NCBI GenBank assembly: GCA_964605235.1
Contig: CAZSBB010000004.1
Span: 62,001-126,000, forward strand
DNA length: 64,000 nucleotides
Direction of reading: 5' to 3'
Source of the DNA: CAZSBB01 sp964605235
GTDB taxonomy: Bacteria; Planctomycetota; Phycisphaerae; Phycisphaerales; Phycisphaeraceae
The notes under the pieces are model-generated. The model did no database searches, had not been told where the DNA came from, and was given only the letters and a program-made list of their open reading frames with translations. Position 1 is the stretch's first letter, and each line of letters starts with the position of its first letter. The position numbers and the translations under genes were made by a program. Positions 1-8,347 of this stretch are shown here, piece after piece.

Positions 1-2
1 TG

Positions 3-2477
3 TGGACCTTGCTCGTCTGCTTGCTCGGGAGCCTTGGCGGGCGCAATTGGATGGCCCAGGCGCAGGACGTCGCCCCGACCGGCGCGCAGCACCCGATCGC
101 CAATCTCGAATACCTGCTGGACTGGCGGCAGCGCACGGAATACGCCCGGCAAACCGTGGACTCGCTGCGCCCGCGCGTCGAACCCTACCTGCAGCTCAAT
201 GCTGCGGAACTGCATCAAGCGGTGGCGCAGGATCGCCTGCAGCGCCCCACCGTGCTCGACCGCAGCCCGTTGGAACAGGTCGCGCTGGACCTCGCCCAGT
301 ATGCCGCCTTGTCGCGCCAGCCGGCGCCGGCCCGGCAGGCGATCGCCCTGCTGGTCGAACTCGCCAATGCCGCCGAGGGACAAACCGAGCCCCAGCCGTG
401 GGATTTCTTCGGCTGGATGAAAGCCATCCCCGCGCCGGCGGTGCTGGCGTATGACCTGACCGGGAGCCACCGCGACTGGGACGCCAACGATGGCGCCGCG
501 CGACAAACCGTCGAAGCCTGGCTGCGCGCCGCCGCCGAACGCTGGCTCGCCGAAGCCGACCGCCGCGTGCTGAGCAACATCGCACCCTACGGCCTGCGCC
601 ACGGGTTGGGCGTCGCCATCGCGCTCCATGATGCCCCCCTGGTCGACCGCTTCACCGCCGTGATCGGCCGGATGTATCAGCCGTACTACTTCACCGCCGA
701 CGGGCTGTGGTGGGAAGGCTGCGTGTCCTATCACCAGCAGACCCACGGCAACCTGCAAAGCGCTGTCCATCTGCTGACCAACGCCTGGCGCGGCGGGCCC
801 AGCGCGGAGGAACTGGCGCTGCGCTGGCCCCTGGCGCCGCTGGCGGGCGAAGCAGGAAAGACGCTGCGCTATCCCGACGGCCGAGCCATCACCTTGCACG
901 ACACGCACTTTGCCGCCGCGCCGACGGGCCGTGTGCAGCAGAGCCTGATCCGCCCCTTCCTCCTGCCGCACGCCGGCACCGCGTGCCTGGCGCGCGGCAA
1001 CGAGCAGACGCACCTGCTGGCGTACCTGCATGCCTGTCCCACCTGCGACGGCGGGCGCTTCGGCGGCGGGCATATTCACGACGATCGCCTGGCGCTGATT
1101 CTCTACGGCTTCGGGCGTGAACTGCTGGGCGACGCCGGCTACGCCACCCGCGTGGAACTGCATCGCTACTTCCAGATGCACGCCCGCGCCCACAACACCG
1201 CAATCGCCTGGCAAAGCGAAACCAACGCCCCCGCTTACGCCCAGCTCGCGGGCCAGCCGGCGCGCTCGGCGACCCTGCTGTACGACGACGGCAGCGCCAG
1301 CAACGGACAAATCCAATTGCTCCGCATGCAATCGCCCGGCCCGGAAGCACTGGGCGTCACCCTCGCCGAGCGCACCCTCCTGCTGGTGGCGATCGACGCC
1401 AGCCACAGCTACGTGGTGGACATCACCCAACTGCGCGGCGGAATGCTGCACGAGTCTTACCTGCGCCCGCAGGAGGAAGAAGACTGCCAATTGGTCAGCA
1501 CCTGGACGCTGGAAGAACACGGCGGCACGCTCGCCGACCTGCCGCTGCCCGAGGGCGTGGAACCCGCAGCGCGCAAGCATCTGGAACTGCTCAAAGACCC
1601 GCGCACCGCCGGGGGCGACGTGGCGGGCATGTTCACCTGGACGAGCGTTCCCACGGGCACGGTACTGCAGGCGTTCGTCAATGAGGCGCCGGGCAGCACG
1701 GTGATATTTTCCCGGATGCCGCGTTTGCGTCCCACTGAACTGAAGCCCGAACACAGCGACGACTACCCCGGCTGGCATCTGACCCGTCGGCGGCCGGTGC
1801 AGGCGGACACGCTGAGCACATTCGCTGCGGTGTATGCGGTGCATCGCGCTGACGACGTGTCGCCGGTGCGTCGGGTGCTGTGGGAACCGCGCGGCGAGGA
1901 TGATGAGGAGGCCGTGACCCTGCGGGTGGAACTCGCCAGCGGCGCGGTGGACACGCTGCGGCTGGCGCGGCAAACGCAGAGCCAGCGCGTGATGGGCGAC
2001 CTGACGCTCGGCGGCGTCGCCAGTTGGTTGCGCGTCGGCGTGGATGGCCAGCCCGTGGCGGGTTACGTCCATGGTTCAGGCGTCGCGGCGCTGGGCAACG
2101 CGTGGCAACTGTTCGGCGCGGAAGTCACCGGCACCCTCGCCAGCGCCAACGCCACCAGTCTCACCCTGGCGCCGGTGGCCGACGCTACGCCGCTGCCCCG
2201 CGCGGGTCTGGCGCTGCTGAGCTGGTCCGACGGCACCCGCCTGGGCTTGCCCTATGTCGCCGGCGCTGCGGACCTGCCGCTGACATTGTCATTGCAGAAA
2301 ACCCGGCTGGGATTCAGCTTCGATCCGCAAACCGGCACACAGTTCCCCCTGCTGCTGGCGGAGCTGTCCGACCCGCCGACGCGCGAGCAGGAAACGCGCC
2401 GTGTCGCTGGGCCGGTCACCGTGACGCTGCCGCTGAGCAAATACCGCGCTGCAGGACAAGATGGCAAAGAAGAGTGA
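3..2477 (+). CDS. Heparinase II/III-like polysaccharide lyase, 5' end cut by window edge
   Basis: Predicted secreted enzyme cleaving acidic polysaccharides by elimination. The frame is open from base 3 and begins with a hydrophobic stretch (WTLLVCLLGSLGG) that looks like a signal peptide, so the true start probably lies just upstream of the window. The first half is rich in helices, as in the alpha/alpha toroid of this family (SYHQQTHG near residue 238). The middle carries the family-like block GHIHDDRLALILYGF (about residues 354-368), then Arg/Tyr residues and an AHNTAIAW motif; the C-terminal half is beta-rich. About 820 residues fits the family. The substrate cannot be read from sequence. 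No other sugar-degradation gene is adjacent. Confidence 0.8.
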   Translation, partial: WTLLVCLLGSLGGRNWMAQAQDVAPTGAQHPIANLEYLLDWRQRTEYARQTVDSLRPRVEPYLQLNAAELHQAVAQDRLQRPTVLDRSPLEQVALDLAQYAALSRQPAPARQAIALLVELANAAEGQTEPQPWDFFGWMKAIPAPAVLAYDLTGSHRDWDANDGAARQTVEAWLRAAAERWLAEADRRVLSNIAPYGLRHGLGVAIALHDAPLVDRFTAVIGRMYQPYYFTADGLWWEGCVSYHQQTHGNLQSAVHLLTNAWRGGPSAEELALRWPLAPLAGEAGKTLRYPDGRAITLHDTHFAAAPTGRVQQSLIRPFLLPHAGTACLARGNEQTHLLAYLHACPTCDGGRFGGGHIHDDRLALILYGFGRELLGDAGYATRVELHRYFQMHARAHNTAIAWQSETNAPAYAQLAGQPARSATLLYDDGSASNGQIQLLRMQSPGPEALGVTLAERTLLLVAIDASHSYVVDITQLRGGMLHESYLRPQEEEDCQLVSTWTLEEHGGTLADLPLPEGVEPAARKHLELLKDPRTAGGDVAGMFTWTSVPTGTVLQAFVNEAPGSTVIFSRMPRLRPTELKPEHSDDYPGWHLTRRRPVQADTLSTFAAVYAVHRADDVSPVRRVLWEPRGEDDEEAVTLRVELASGAVDTLRLARQTQSQRVMGDLTLGGVASWLRVGVDGQPVAGYVHGSGVAALGNAWQLFGAEVTGTLASANATSLTLAPVADATPLPRAGLALLSWSDGTRLGLPYVAGAADLPLTLSLQKTRLGFSFDPQTGTQFPLLLAELSDPPTREQETRRVAGPVTVTLPLSKYRAAGQDGKEE

Positions 2478-2478
2478 C

Positions 2479-2620
2479 TCTCACAAAGACACGGAGGCAC
2501 GGAGAAAGACTGTGAAAGACGGTCCCTCGCTGCGAAAAGCTCCGGGTGATGACGACGAGTAGTCGTCGCACGACACCCCGGTTGGTGTCTCTCTCCGTGC
2601 CTCTGTGTCTCCGTGAGAGA
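2479..2620. repeat. CACAGAG-family inverted repeat, copy 1
   Basis: Two imperfectly complementary arms (about 2479-2505 and 2592-2620) of the type ACACGGAGGCACGGAGA facing TCTCCGTGCCTCTGTGTC. It lies between the convergent ends of the heparinase-like gene and ispD. Three more copies occur at 3584, 31855 and 48991. Its placement suggests a dispersed element that may also act as a bidirectional terminator. There is no ORF inside. Confidence 0.8.
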
Positions 2621-2660
2621 ACTGCCTCTGCTGATTCTGTAAGAGAGATGCTGCTGTCGG

Positions 2661-3542
2661 CTACTCGTCGTCATCGCCGAACAGCCGGCGCTTCGCCAGT
2701 TGGGCGGCGTTCTGGCCCTGGCGGCTCTGCATCACCGCGCGAGCGAGTTCCAGATCCGCCGGGCGGGTGATTTTGATGTTCGCCGGCTCGCCGGGCACCA
2801 CCACCACCTGCGCCCCCAACGCTTCGACCAGCCCCGCATCATCGGTGATGCCCGCGCCGCTGAGCTGGCCGCTGCTGAGCTGCGCGTAAGCCCGGGCGAG
2901 CAACTCACGGGCGAAGACCTGGGGCGTCTGCACTTCCACCATGCCCGCCCGGTCGACGGTCTGCGTGACGCGCTGCAGTTCGAGCACGGTTTTCCCTGCA
3001 GCGCCGAAGATGGCGTCCAGCGGGTCTGCTTTTTCCTTCGCGACTGGCAACGGTGCAACGCGTTTGAGCGTGCTGCTGACCGCCAGGCCGGGGATGACGG
3101 CTTCATGCGCGGCGGCGGCTTCGAACACGGCGTCGATCAGCTTGGCGCTGGTCAGCGGCCGGGCGGCGTCATGAATGGCGATGTGGGTGCAATCGGCGGG
3201 GGCAGCTTCCAGCGCTTTGAGCACGGTTTCCCAGCGCTCCTTCTTGCCGCCGGGCGTGAGCTGCACGCCGTGGAATCCCAGCCGATCGCCCCAGCGGAAG
3301 CGGAACTCGTCCACCTTGTCGGGATCGACCGCCAGCAGAATCGCGCCGACCTGCGGCCGCCCGAGGAACAACTCCACCGCATGCTGAAAGACCGGCTTGC
3401 CCGCCAGGTCCAACTCAATCTTGGAACGCTTGGCGTCCTCGCTGTGCCCCAGCACCGCGGCGGCGGCGTCTGGAGAGGACTCAGCGTTCGCATAGAACCG
3501 CCGACTTTGCCCGGCAGCAGGAAGGATGACGGCAATCTTCAT
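2661..3542 (-). CDS. ispD: 2-C-methyl-D-erythritol 4-phosphate cytidylyltransferase
   Basis: Third step of the MEP isoprenoid pathway: CTP plus methylerythritol phosphate gives CDP-methylerythritol. The N-terminal nucleotide-binding loop LPAAGQSRRF is followed by KIELDLAGKPV, then IHDAARPLT (about residue 127), EVQTPQVF, ITDDAGLVEALG and NIKITRPADLELA, which together cover the IspD signatures. The start at 3542 (MKIAVILPAAG) matches the family; an upstream GTG would add 16 unrelated residues. At 293 residues it is longer than usual, because about 20 extra residues sit between the glycine loop and the SKIELDL strand. The partner gene ispF is in the window at 55.1 kb, not adjacent. Confidence 0.93.
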   Translation of the reverse strand: MKIAVILPAAGQSRRFYANAESSPDAAAAVLGHSEDAKRSKIELDLAGKPVFQHAVELFLGRPQVGAILLAVDPDKVDEFRFRWGDRLGFHGVQLTPGGKKERWETVLKALEAAPADCTHIAIHDAARPLTSAKLIDAVFEAAAAHEAVIPGLAVSSTLKRVAPLPVAKEKADPLDAIFGAAGKTVLELQRVTQTVDRAGMVEVQTPQVFARELLARAYAQLSSGQLSGAGITDDAGLVEALGAQVVVVPGEPANIKITRPADLELARAVMQSRQGQNAAQLAKRRLFGDDDE

Positions 3543-3583
3543 GGACGGGTTTCCACATCGCAAGCAAGACAACAAAGCAATCT

Positions 3584-3698
3584 TCACCACCGAGGCACAG
3601 AGAACACTGAGGAATACGCACCGAGAACTGTCTGCTCAGGGGAGGATACGCCAGCTTCACCTGCTGTCGCTCCGTGCTCTCTGTGTCTCGGTGGTGAT
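3584..3698. repeat. CACAGAG-family inverted repeat, copy 2
   Basis: Arms at about 3584-3612 (TCACCACCGAGGCACAGAGA) and 3670-3698 (its near complement, ending GTCTCGGTGGTGA). It lies between the start of ispD and the end of sppA, both on the minus strand. It is the same family as the copies at 2479, 31855 and 48991. Confidence 0.8.
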
Positions 3699-3750
3699 TC
3701 TGTTTTCGACATCATGGTCAATCAGTTACCAGCAGCCGCTCCCACGAGCA

Positions 3751-5595
3751 TCAGCGAATGATGATCGGGTTGGCTTGCAAAGTCAGCACCGGCTCGCGCT
3801 GGAGCAGCAGCAGGCCTTGCAGCGCGGGCGCCAGGCGTTGCCAGAGGCGCGGGTCGATGAGTTGGGTCAGCGGCGTCAGCAGCGGGCCGGCCGTGGCGGG
3901 AGCGCTGACCTGCATGTGGCTGACAAGGCTTTCGAGATATTCCGGAAAGCTCGGCGCCGGGGGCAGGTCGATCACGTCGTACTCGCCTTCGACCAGTTCC
4001 AACTCCCCCGCCAGGGAGGCTATGGCGTCCTGGACGGAGCCGATCTCATCCGCCAGCCCATTGGCGACCGCCTGGCGCCCGGTGAACAGTCGCCCCTCGG
4101 CGACGGCGTCGACATTCTCCAGCCGATCGTCGCGCCCGAGATGAACGCGGTCGAGGAACTGGGCGTACACCTTGCGCATGCTTTGTTCGATCGCTTCCCG
4201 CTGCGGTGCGGTGAACGGCTCGGCGGAATTGAACATGTCGCCCAAGGGGCCCCGGCTGCGACGTTGCACTTTCAGACCCAGTTTGTCGTACAGCCCGCCG
4301 AAGATGATTTTCCCGCCGACGACCCCGATGGACCCGACGATGCTGCCGGGCTCGACGAAGATGTAGTCGCCGGCGCAGGCGACGTAGTACCCGCCGCTGG
4401 CGGCCTCGCTGCCGACGCTGACGTAGACGGGCACGATCTCGCTGAGCTTGCGCACGGCCTGCCAGATGAGTTCGCTCGCCAGCGCGGAGCCGCCGGGGGA
4501 GTCGATGCGGAGCACCACGCCCTGGACGTGTTCGGTTTCGCCGGCTTCTTCCAGGGCGGCAATGATGGTGCGGCTGCCGACGGTGCTGTCGCCGAATAAC
4601 CCCTGCGCCTGCGGCAACGAGCTGTTGCTGTGGCCCGGGACGATCGGCCCCTGCAGATGGACCAGCGCGATGGCGTTGCGGGTAAGCGGCGCCCGCTGTC
4701 GACTCAGGAGCATGCCCAGCAGCGCCAGGGGGTTGCTGGGGGCGGCGTGCGCCGCAGCGGGTTCGGACAGGTCGACCCAGGTGAAGTCCTCGCCGAACAG
4801 GTCGCCGGTGATTTTGGTCAGCGTGCGGTCAGTCAGGACATCGACCACTTGACGGTCGAGATACTGCTGATCGGTCATCACCCAACTGTCGCGCAGCAGG
4901 GCTTCCACCTGCGGGCGTTTGAGTTTCCGCGCCTGGGCGATGCGGCTGACGATCTGGTCGTAGAGGTCATCGAGCAGCGCGTCGATGTTGGCGGTCCACT
5001 CCGGCGACGGGCCGGTGCGGGTCAGGGCTTCGTCCGCGCCTTTGTATTTGCCGACCTGGATGTAGTCCGCCTGCACGCCGACTTTTTCAAACAGCCCCGC
5101 GAGGTACATCTCCTCGAGGCCCAGCCCCACGAGATTGACTTCACCACGCTCCTGCAGTGCGATGCGACTGGCGGAGCACGCCAGCAGGTAGCTGATGAGC
5201 GAGTACTCCTCGGCATAGACGACGACGGTTTTGCCGGCGTCACGGAGCCGTTGGAACGCCCGCCCCAGGCCATCGACCTGCGCCAGATCGAGCCAGGGGT
5301 CATCGAGATAGACCACCAGGCCCTGGCACTGGTCGTCGTGGCTCAGCTTCTGCAGGCGCGCCAGGAGCTGACGGTAGTTGGGCGCGCCCGGGGTGATCGG
5401 CCCGAGCGAGAACTTGGGCGGGCCGTCGCGCAGCGGGCCGGAAAGCTCCAGCCAGGCAACGGTTTCAGTCGGGGTGGCTGGGGCAGGATCGGAGTCCGCC
5501 GCCTGGGCGCCAGCCAGTCCCCCCACGGAATACGCGCTGAGCCCCAGCAGGCAGATCACCAGCGGCAACCAGCGCAAAGAAGGGAAGTGATTCAT
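3751..5595 (-). CDS. sppA: Signal peptide peptidase SppA, long (67K) type
   Basis: Membrane-anchored serine protease that degrades cleaved signal peptides at the outer face of the cytoplasmic membrane. It starts at MNHFPSLRWL with one N-terminal hydrophobic segment. Two tandem ClpP-fold halves are visible. The first carries VGKYKGADEA, giving the probable general base Lys185. The second carries DSPGGSALASE and SEAASGGYYVACAG, giving the nucleophile Ser400. This Lys-in-first-half, Ser-in-second-half arrangement is that of E. coli SppA. Length is 614 residues, as expected. The upstream in-frame extension looks non-coding and was not used. Confidence 0.92.
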   Translation of the reverse strand: MNHFPSLRWLPLVICLLGLSAYSVGGLAGAQAADSDPAPATPTETVAWLELSGPLRDGPPKFSLGPITPGAPNYRQLLARLQKLSHDDQCQGLVVYLDDPWLDLAQVDGLGRAFQRLRDAGKTVVVYAEEYSLISYLLACSASRIALQERGEVNLVGLGLEEMYLAGLFEKVGVQADYIQVGKYKGADEALTRTGPSPEWTANIDALLDDLYDQIVSRIAQARKLKRPQVEALLRDSWVMTDQQYLDRQVVDVLTDRTLTKITGDLFGEDFTWVDLSEPAAAHAAPSNPLALLGMLLSRQRAPLTRNAIALVHLQGPIVPGHSNSSLPQAQGLFGDSTVGSRTIIAALEEAGETEHVQGVVLRIDSPGGSALASELIWQAVRKLSEIVPVYVSVGSEAASGGYYVACAGDYIFVEPGSIVGSIGVVGGKIIFGGLYDKLGLKVQRRSRGPLGDMFNSAEPFTAPQREAIEQSMRKVYAQFLDRVHLGRDDRLENVDAVAEGRLFTGRQAVANGLADEIGSVQDAIASLAGELELVEGEYDVIDLPPAPSFPEYLESLVSHMQVSAPATAGPLLTPLTQLIDPRLWQRLAPALQGLLLLQREPVLTLQANPIIIR

Positions 5596-5700
5596 GCGTT
5601 GAGCATACGCCAAGGCGGCAGGCGCGCCCACCGCAGCAGCCACCTTTTGAGCAGCCCGAATCCGGGGGGTTCCTGAACTGTTTTCATACGCCTGGTCCAC

Positions 5701-5728
5701 TTGACAGGATGCGGGCGGTCCCTACGCT
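5701..5728 (+). promoter_or_regulatory. Candidate sigma-70 promoter of gap
   Basis: TTGACA at 5701-5706 and TACGCT at 5723-5728, 16 bases apart, about 90 bases before gap. The -35 is a perfect consensus; the -10 matches only at T, A and final T. Inferred from sequence alone. Confidence 0.45.
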
Positions 5729-5819
5729 GGGCGGCTCGTGAGACAATTTCGTCTCGTGCCGCCGCCCACCTTGGAGGGGCCGCGCGGCCGGGCAAACAGC
5801 TTTCTCTGGAGAAGCAGTT

Positions 5820-6842
5820 ATGGCGATCAAGATTGGCATCAACGGTTTCGGACGCATCGGACGCCTGGTCACCCGGGCGCTGATGGGCAACAAGAACGTG
5901 ACGCTCGTGGGCGTCAACGATCTGGTGCCCTCGGACAACCTGAGCTACCTGCTCAAGTACGACACCATGCACGGCCGGGCCAAGTCCGCCGTTGCCGCCA
6001 AGGGTGATGACTTCACCATCGACGGCGCGCTGGTCAAGTGCTGCTCCGAACGCGATCCCAGCAAGCTGCCCTGGAAGGAATTGGGCGTCGATTACGTCGT
6101 CGAATCCACCGGCCTGTTCACCGACTATGACTCGGCGATCAAGCACCAGCAGGCGGGCGCCAAGCGCGTACTCATCAGCGCGCCGACCAAGAGCGCCGAC
6201 AAAGTCCCCACCCTGGTCATGGGCGTCAACCACCTGAGCTTCGACAAGAGCAAGCACGTGGTCGTCTCCAACGCCAGCTGCACCACCAACTGCCTGGCGC
6301 CCATCGCCAAGGTCGTGCATGAGAAGTTCGGCATCGTCGAAGGCCTGATGACCACCGTGCATGCCGCCACCGCGACCCAGCCCACGCAGGACGGCCCGAG
6401 CAAGAAGGACTGGCGCGGCGGGCGCAACGCTTACATGAACATCATCCCCTCCAGCACCGGCGCCGCCAAGGCCGTCGCGCTGGCGATGCCCGACCTCAAG
6501 GGCAAGCTCACCGGCATGGCGTTCCGCGTGCCGACCGCTGACGTCTCGGCGGTGGACCTGACCGTCCGCACCCAGAAGGCGACCAGCTACGAAGAAATCT
6601 CCAACGCCATGAAGGCCGCCGCCGAGGGCGAACTCAAGGGCTTCCTGGGCTACACCGACGAGGAAGTGGTTTCCTCCGACTTCGTGGGCTGCCCGCTCTC
6701 GAGCATCTACGACAAGGGCGCCGGCATCGAACTCAACAGCAACTTCTTCAAGCTGGTGAGCTGGTACGACAACGAATGGGGCTACGCCAACCGCGTGGTC
6801 GACCTGCTGCTGCACATGGCGAAGGCCGACGGCCTGGTGTAA
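5820..6842 (+). CDS. gap: Glyceraldehyde-3-phosphate dehydrogenase, type I
   Basis: Glycolytic enzyme that oxidises glyceraldehyde 3-phosphate to 1,3-bisphosphoglycerate with NAD. The Rossmann motif INGFGRIGR is at the N-terminus. GVNDLV places an Asp at residue 34, which favours NAD over NADP. The active-site block SNASCTTNCL holds the catalytic Cys154, and SWYDNEWGYANRV is near the C-terminus. At 340 residues it is full length. GGAG about nine bases upstream supports the ATG. It stands alone with its own candidate promoter and a strong terminator, so it is probably monocistronic. Confidence 0.97.
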   Translation: MAIKIGINGFGRIGRLVTRALMGNKNVTLVGVNDLVPSDNLSYLLKYDTMHGRAKSAVAAKGDDFTIDGALVKCCSERDPSKLPWKELGVDYVVESTGLFTDYDSAIKHQQAGAKRVLISAPTKSADKVPTLVMGVNHLSFDKSKHVVVSNASCTTNCLAPIAKVVHEKFGIVEGLMTTVHAATATQPTQDGPSKKDWRGGRNAYMNIIPSSTGAAKAVALAMPDLKGKLTGMAFRVPTADVSAVDLTVRTQKATSYEEISNAMKAAAEGELKGFLGYTDEEVVSSDFVGCPLSSIYDKGAGIELNSNFFKLVSWYDNEWGYANRVVDLLLHMAKADGLV

Positions 6843-6880
6843 GCCACCACTCGCCACCTCCGCAATGATGTGAAAAATCA

Positions 6881-6919
6881 ACCACCCCGGCGCCCACGCG
6901 TCGGGGTGGTTGTGTTTTG
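6881..6919 (+). terminator. Rho-independent terminator of gap
   Basis: Arms AACCACCCC (6881-6889) and GGGGTGGTT (6904-6912), followed by GTGTTTT. It lies about 40 bases after the gap stop codon. Confidence 0.8.
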
Positions 6920-7021
6920 GACAGCATCGCTTGGGGCATTCGCCAACCGGCTGTCTGCCGCACGACGCCCCCGAGACATGCCATTGCACATCACCCGGGC
7001 GCGTGACGACAGCGAATCGAC

Positions 7022-7996
7022 TCAGTTGCGATACGCCTCGTGACAGCTCTTGCACGAAGCGCCCAGCAGCTTGAAGGCAGCGCCTTTGGCGTCGGCGTCG
7101 CTGCCTTCCAGCGCGGTGCGCAGCGCCGCAGCCTGCTTTTCCGACTCGGCGAGCAGGGTGCGGAAACGTTCGTCGTATTCCCTGGGTTCGAGCGTGCGCA
7201 GGCTTTCGCGGAAGCATTCTTCCACCAGCAGGGCTTCCTGGGCGGGCACCAGGTCCGGGTGATCCGTCGGCGTCTGCCACTGGGCTTTCTGCGCCAGCTT
7301 CAGCCGATCCCAGGCGCGGTCCAGCTTCGCCATTGCCGCCGCCAGCGATTCGACCGGCGCGACTTCCACCAGGTTGGGCAAGGACTCATTCGACTGCGGC
7401 GCGGTGTAGCCGGCGACATCGCGCCACAAGCCGGCGTAGCTGGGACTGGTGCCAGCGCGTTCGAGATAAGCCCGCGCCTGCTCGGGATTCATCAGCCCTT
7501 CCGCCATGGCGATGATGGCCGCGCCCGCCGGGCCCCGGTGCAGGCCATGGTGACAGTGCACGAACATCGGCTTCTCGCATTCCCGGGCGGCCCGGGTGAG
7601 CGCCAAAGCCGACGAACGCGGGATGCCGTCGTAGCCGAAGGGAATGTGGACGTAACGCAGCCCATGCTGCCGCGCCAGTTCGACATCTGGCTGCTTGCCA
7701 TCGACGCTGACAATGGTGCGGATGCCCAGCGCCTTGAGTTCCGCAAACGCTGACTCACCCGCCGGCTCGCCGCCGCTGTAGAGCTTTTCGCTGATGCGGA
7801 TCAGGTGGTGCAGCGCGTGCTCGGCGTCATGATCCCCGGCGGCGGGTTGTGTGCTCGCGGCCGGCGCGGCAGCCGAGTTGGCGGCAGAGTCCGCAGCCGG
7901 CGGCGTGGAGGAGCTGCGGTCGCAACCCCCGACCCACATCACCCCCAACAACGCACAACTTGCCAACGACCGCTTCGACCACGGGAACGAAATCAT
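7022..7996 (-). CDS. Lipoprotein with Cys-X5-Arg phosphatase-like domain fused to cytochrome c'-like domain
   Basis: A 324-residue predicted periplasmic lipoprotein. The signal sequence ends in the lipobox VGGC (Cys25). After an Ala/Ser-rich linker, residues about 60-200 resemble a dual-specificity or tyrosine phosphatase fold: VHCHHGLHRG gives the P-loop Cys148-X5-Arg154, and Asp123 in IPFGYDGIPR is a possible general acid. Residues about 225-324 are helical and end in CKSCHEAYRN; a CxxCH haem site (315-319) at the extreme C-terminus is the layout of class II cytochromes c'. The start at 7996 is chosen for the signal peptide and a GAGGGG ribosome site. The pairing of domains is seen directly; substrate and function are unknown. 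Confidence 0.75.
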   Translation of the reverse strand: MISFPWSKRSLASCALLGVMWVGGCDRSSSTPPAADSAANSAAAPAASTQPAAGDHDAEHALHHLIRISEKLYSGGEPAGESAFAELKALGIRTIVSVDGKQPDVELARQHGLRYVHIPFGYDGIPRSSALALTRAARECEKPMFVHCHHGLHRGPAGAAIIAMAEGLMNPEQARAYLERAGTSPSYAGLWRDVAGYTAPQSNESLPNLVEVAPVESLAAAMAKLDRAWDRLKLAQKAQWQTPTDHPDLVPAQEALLVEECFRESLRTLEPREYDERFRTLLAESEKQAAALRTALEGSDADAKGAAFKLLGASCKSCHEAYRN

Positions 7997-8347
7997 GATT
8001 TTCCCCTCGAGATGGTACATATGACCCCAATGCCCAGCTGAGGTCAGCATCGGACAGCGACCAATGCAAGTCAAACACTGTGCTGGTGGCGAACCGGGCG
8101 CGCGGCTGTCGCCGCCACGCCAGCAACGACTTTTCAAGTTGATTTCAGTGCTTTGCCGCCGAGCAGCAACCCCGCAAGCGCAGCGAATACCCGCATTTAT
8201 TCGGCAATTTCCGCCCGCACAAAGCCCGCGATGCCGCTGCCGCTGCCCACCCGCGCGTCGCCTGCACAGGGGCGACAGTGCTAGGATGACGCATCAACTC
8301 AGGCGCGGCTTGGTCCCGGTTTCCCATTCCTTTTCCCTGGAGTCACC
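7997..8347. other. Divergent intergenic region, no gene seen
   Basis: A 351-base gap between two divergently transcribed genes. I find no ORF with coding character and no clear promoter. One short palindrome, CGAATA facing TATTCG (8184-8203), is the only structure noted and may be chance. Confidence 0.5.

Noticed and set aside
2479..3698. CACAGAG repeats as a CRISPR array
   Set aside because: They are paired inverted arms at separate loci, not regularly spaced direct repeats with unique spacers.
5592..7280. A 562-codon minus-strand open frame opposite gap
   Set aside because: Gap is unmistakable on the plus strand; this frame is a shadow.
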